From an uncultured Flavobacteriaceae bacterium (lineage in GTDB: Bacteria; Bacteroidota; Bacteroidia; Flavobacteriales; Flavobacteriaceae), in NCBI GenBank assembly GCA_937136455.1, contig CAKZOO010000113.1, positions 270,106-334,105 of the forward strand: a DNA stretch of 64,000 bases, given 5' to 3'. The position numbers and the translations under genes were made by a program. The notes beneath the pieces are model-generated. The model saw only the letters and a list, made by a program, of their open reading frames with translations, was not told where the DNA came from and did not search any database. Below are positions 63,301 to 64,000 of the stretch, in pieces. How positions within the stretch are numbered: the first letter of the stretch is position 1; every line of letters starts with the position of its first letter.

Positions 63301-63714
63301 ATGGATAATGAATTACAAATACGATTTTTAGACCATGTCGCAATTAGAGTTCTTGATTTAAATAAATCAGTTGAATGGTATGAAAATGTATTAAATCTTA
63401 AAAAGTATCAGAAGCCAGAATGGGGAGAGTTTCCAGTAATGATGATAGCAGATAAATCAGGAATAGCTATTTTTCCAGCCAATATTAAAGATGAAAAAAT
63501 GCCTGAAAACTCAAAAAATGTTAAAATTGATCATCTTGCTTTTAATGTAGATGTTGATAATTTTGAAAAAGCAAAAGTTAAATTTACGTTACTAAATATT
63601 GAGTATAAATTTCAGGATCATCACTATTTTGAATCTATATATATTAATGATCCTGATGGTCATGTTATAGAGCTTACAACAATTAAAGTTAGTGAAAACA
63701 AGTTTTATAAATAA
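63301..63714 (+). CDS. VOC family protein (glyoxalase/bleomycin-resistance type)
   Basis: A 137-residue protein with two beta-alpha-beta-beta-beta modules. The first His is in LDHVAIRVLDL, the second in IDHLAFNVDV, and the Glu in GHVIELTTIK, the usual metal triad. Family members include glyoxalase I, dioxygenases and antibiotic-binding proteins; the activity here is not readable. Single gene between blocks R2 and R3. Confidence 0.87.
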   Translation: MDNELQIRFLDHVAIRVLDLNKSVEWYENVLNLKKYQKPEWGEFPVMMIADKSGIAIFPANIKDEKMPENSKNVKIDHLAFNVDVDNFEKAKVKFTLLNIEYKFQDHHYFESIYINDPDGHVIELTTIKVSENKFYK

Positions 63715-63742
63715 CTAAAGTCAGAAATGATAAGTTTCAATC

Positions 63743-63769
63743 AACTTCCTTTAATTATAAAAGGAAGTT
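63743..63769 (+). terminator. Hairpin after the VOC gene
   Basis: AACTTCCTTT (63743-63752) pairs perfectly with AAAGGAAGTT (63760-63769); only a short T-run follows. It is distinct from block R3, so this unit carries two successive hairpins. Confidence 0.55.
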
Positions 63770-63788
63770 TTAGCTGCAGCTTTTGTCA

Positions 63789-63850
63789 ATAGGGGGAGCA
63801 GTCATATAATGATTAAACGGTTATACTTTTATAGTGTAGCCGTTTTTTTT
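63789..63850 (+). repeat. tRNA-tail/terminator block R3
   Basis: AGGGGGAGCA, then ATATAATGATTAAACGG and a terminator stem nearly identical to R1 (one base different) with an eight-T run. One base longer than R1 in the trailer. Confidence 0.8.
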
Positions 63851-63873
63851 ACATTAGAATAAAATAGTTTAAA

Positions 63874-63990
63874 ATGAAACAAAATGTTTTCAATGAATTA
63901 GTCGATCAAAATATTAAAACGTGTGTAAGCTTCCCTTATTTAGCACTGTTTATTTTTATAATTCTATTCAATTTAATGATTTTAATCTAA
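63874..63990 (+). CDS. 38-residue membrane microprotein
   Basis: Starts MKQNVFNELVDQNIK and ends with one strongly hydrophobic helix (YLALFIFIILFNLMILI). It begins 24 nt after block R3, in the same position as the GNAT and VOC genes after R1 and R2. No family recognised. The short length leaves doubt. Confidence 0.5.
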   Translation: MKQNVFNELVDQNIKTCVSFPYLALFIFIILFNLMILI

Positions 63991-64000
63991 CTGGTACCAG

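Noticed and set aside
62511..63850. Integron attC sites
   Set aside because: The blocks alternate with cassette-like genes, but no RYYYAAC/GTTRRRY pair is present and no integron integrase is seen; the blocks are explained by a tRNA tail plus terminator.
1..64000. CRISPR arrays, insertion sequences and rRNA genes
   Set aside because: No regularly spaced repeats, no transposase ORF and no rRNA sequence were found while reading both strands.

Overview
The window is a 64 kb piece of a marine-type Flavobacteriaceae (Bacteroidota) chromosome. The evidence is the low G+C, the near absence of Shine-Dalgarno sites, several promoters of the flavobacterial form (TTG, about 20 bp, TAnnTTTG), and family content typical of this group: DUF3078, DUF3109, DUF1080, MarC, eukaryote-like class Ia ribonucleotide reductase, and the gene order addA-kbl-addB. 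The left edge cuts a PurF-like gene.

Region by region. 1-26 kb is dense housekeeping: a PurF-like amidotransferase, Mn-type superoxide dismutase, a RecBCD/AddAB-type recombination pair around kbl, a MATE pump, an enoyl-CoA hydratase / 32-residue membrane microprotein / queD / lpxH operon, a leftward recJ-osmC-DUF819-rsmI group, tdk-alr, asd, marC and nrdB-nrdA. 26-37 kb is a divergent carbohydrate cluster. Leftward are two FAD-type GMC dehydrogenases and one Tat-signal 'subunit 3' protein. Rightward are a TIM-barrel lipoprotein, an MFS permease, a Gfo/Idh oxidoreductase, a second TIM-barrel isomerase and three DUF1080 proteins. Together they fit a pathway that oxidises glycosides at C3 and then cleaves and reduces the 3-keto sugars. 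37-52 kb returns to core genes: yicC-gmk-nadD, dgt, dxs, a metzincin-like lipoprotein, feoA-feoB plus a Cys-rich helper, sco, ackA-pta and rseP.

52.2-62.5 kb is an integrated element of about 10.3 kb in the 3' half of tRNA-Asn(GTT). It is bounded by perfect 65-bp direct repeats (attL 52177-52241, attR 62461-62525), with a tyrosine recombinase next to attR. At the other end is a 483-residue protein whose motifs look like a family-A DNA polymerase / T7-type RNA polymerase palm. Between them lie a 583-bp structured non-coding stretch, a secreted coiled-coil protein, a zinc-ribbon/YbjQ-like protein, a predicted PD-(D/E)XK nuclease gene split by one in-frame TAA, a single-chain type ISP/IIG-like restriction-modification enzyme, and a second small gene interrupted by TAA. 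The layout (own polymerase, tyrosine recombinase, tRNA att sites, defence cargo) recalls pipolins, but the polymerase appears to be of another family.

62.5-64 kb holds three copies of a 60-bp block consisting of the last 10-14 nt of tRNA-Asn, a conserved trailer and a terminator hairpin. The blocks alternate with single small genes (GNAT acetyltransferase, VOC/glyoxalase protein, 38-residue membrane ORF), so the tRNA tail looks like a repeated landing site for gene-sized insertions. The polymerase-bearing element and this tRNA-tail array are the most unusual parts of the window. All homology calls come from reading motifs by eye; no database search was run.
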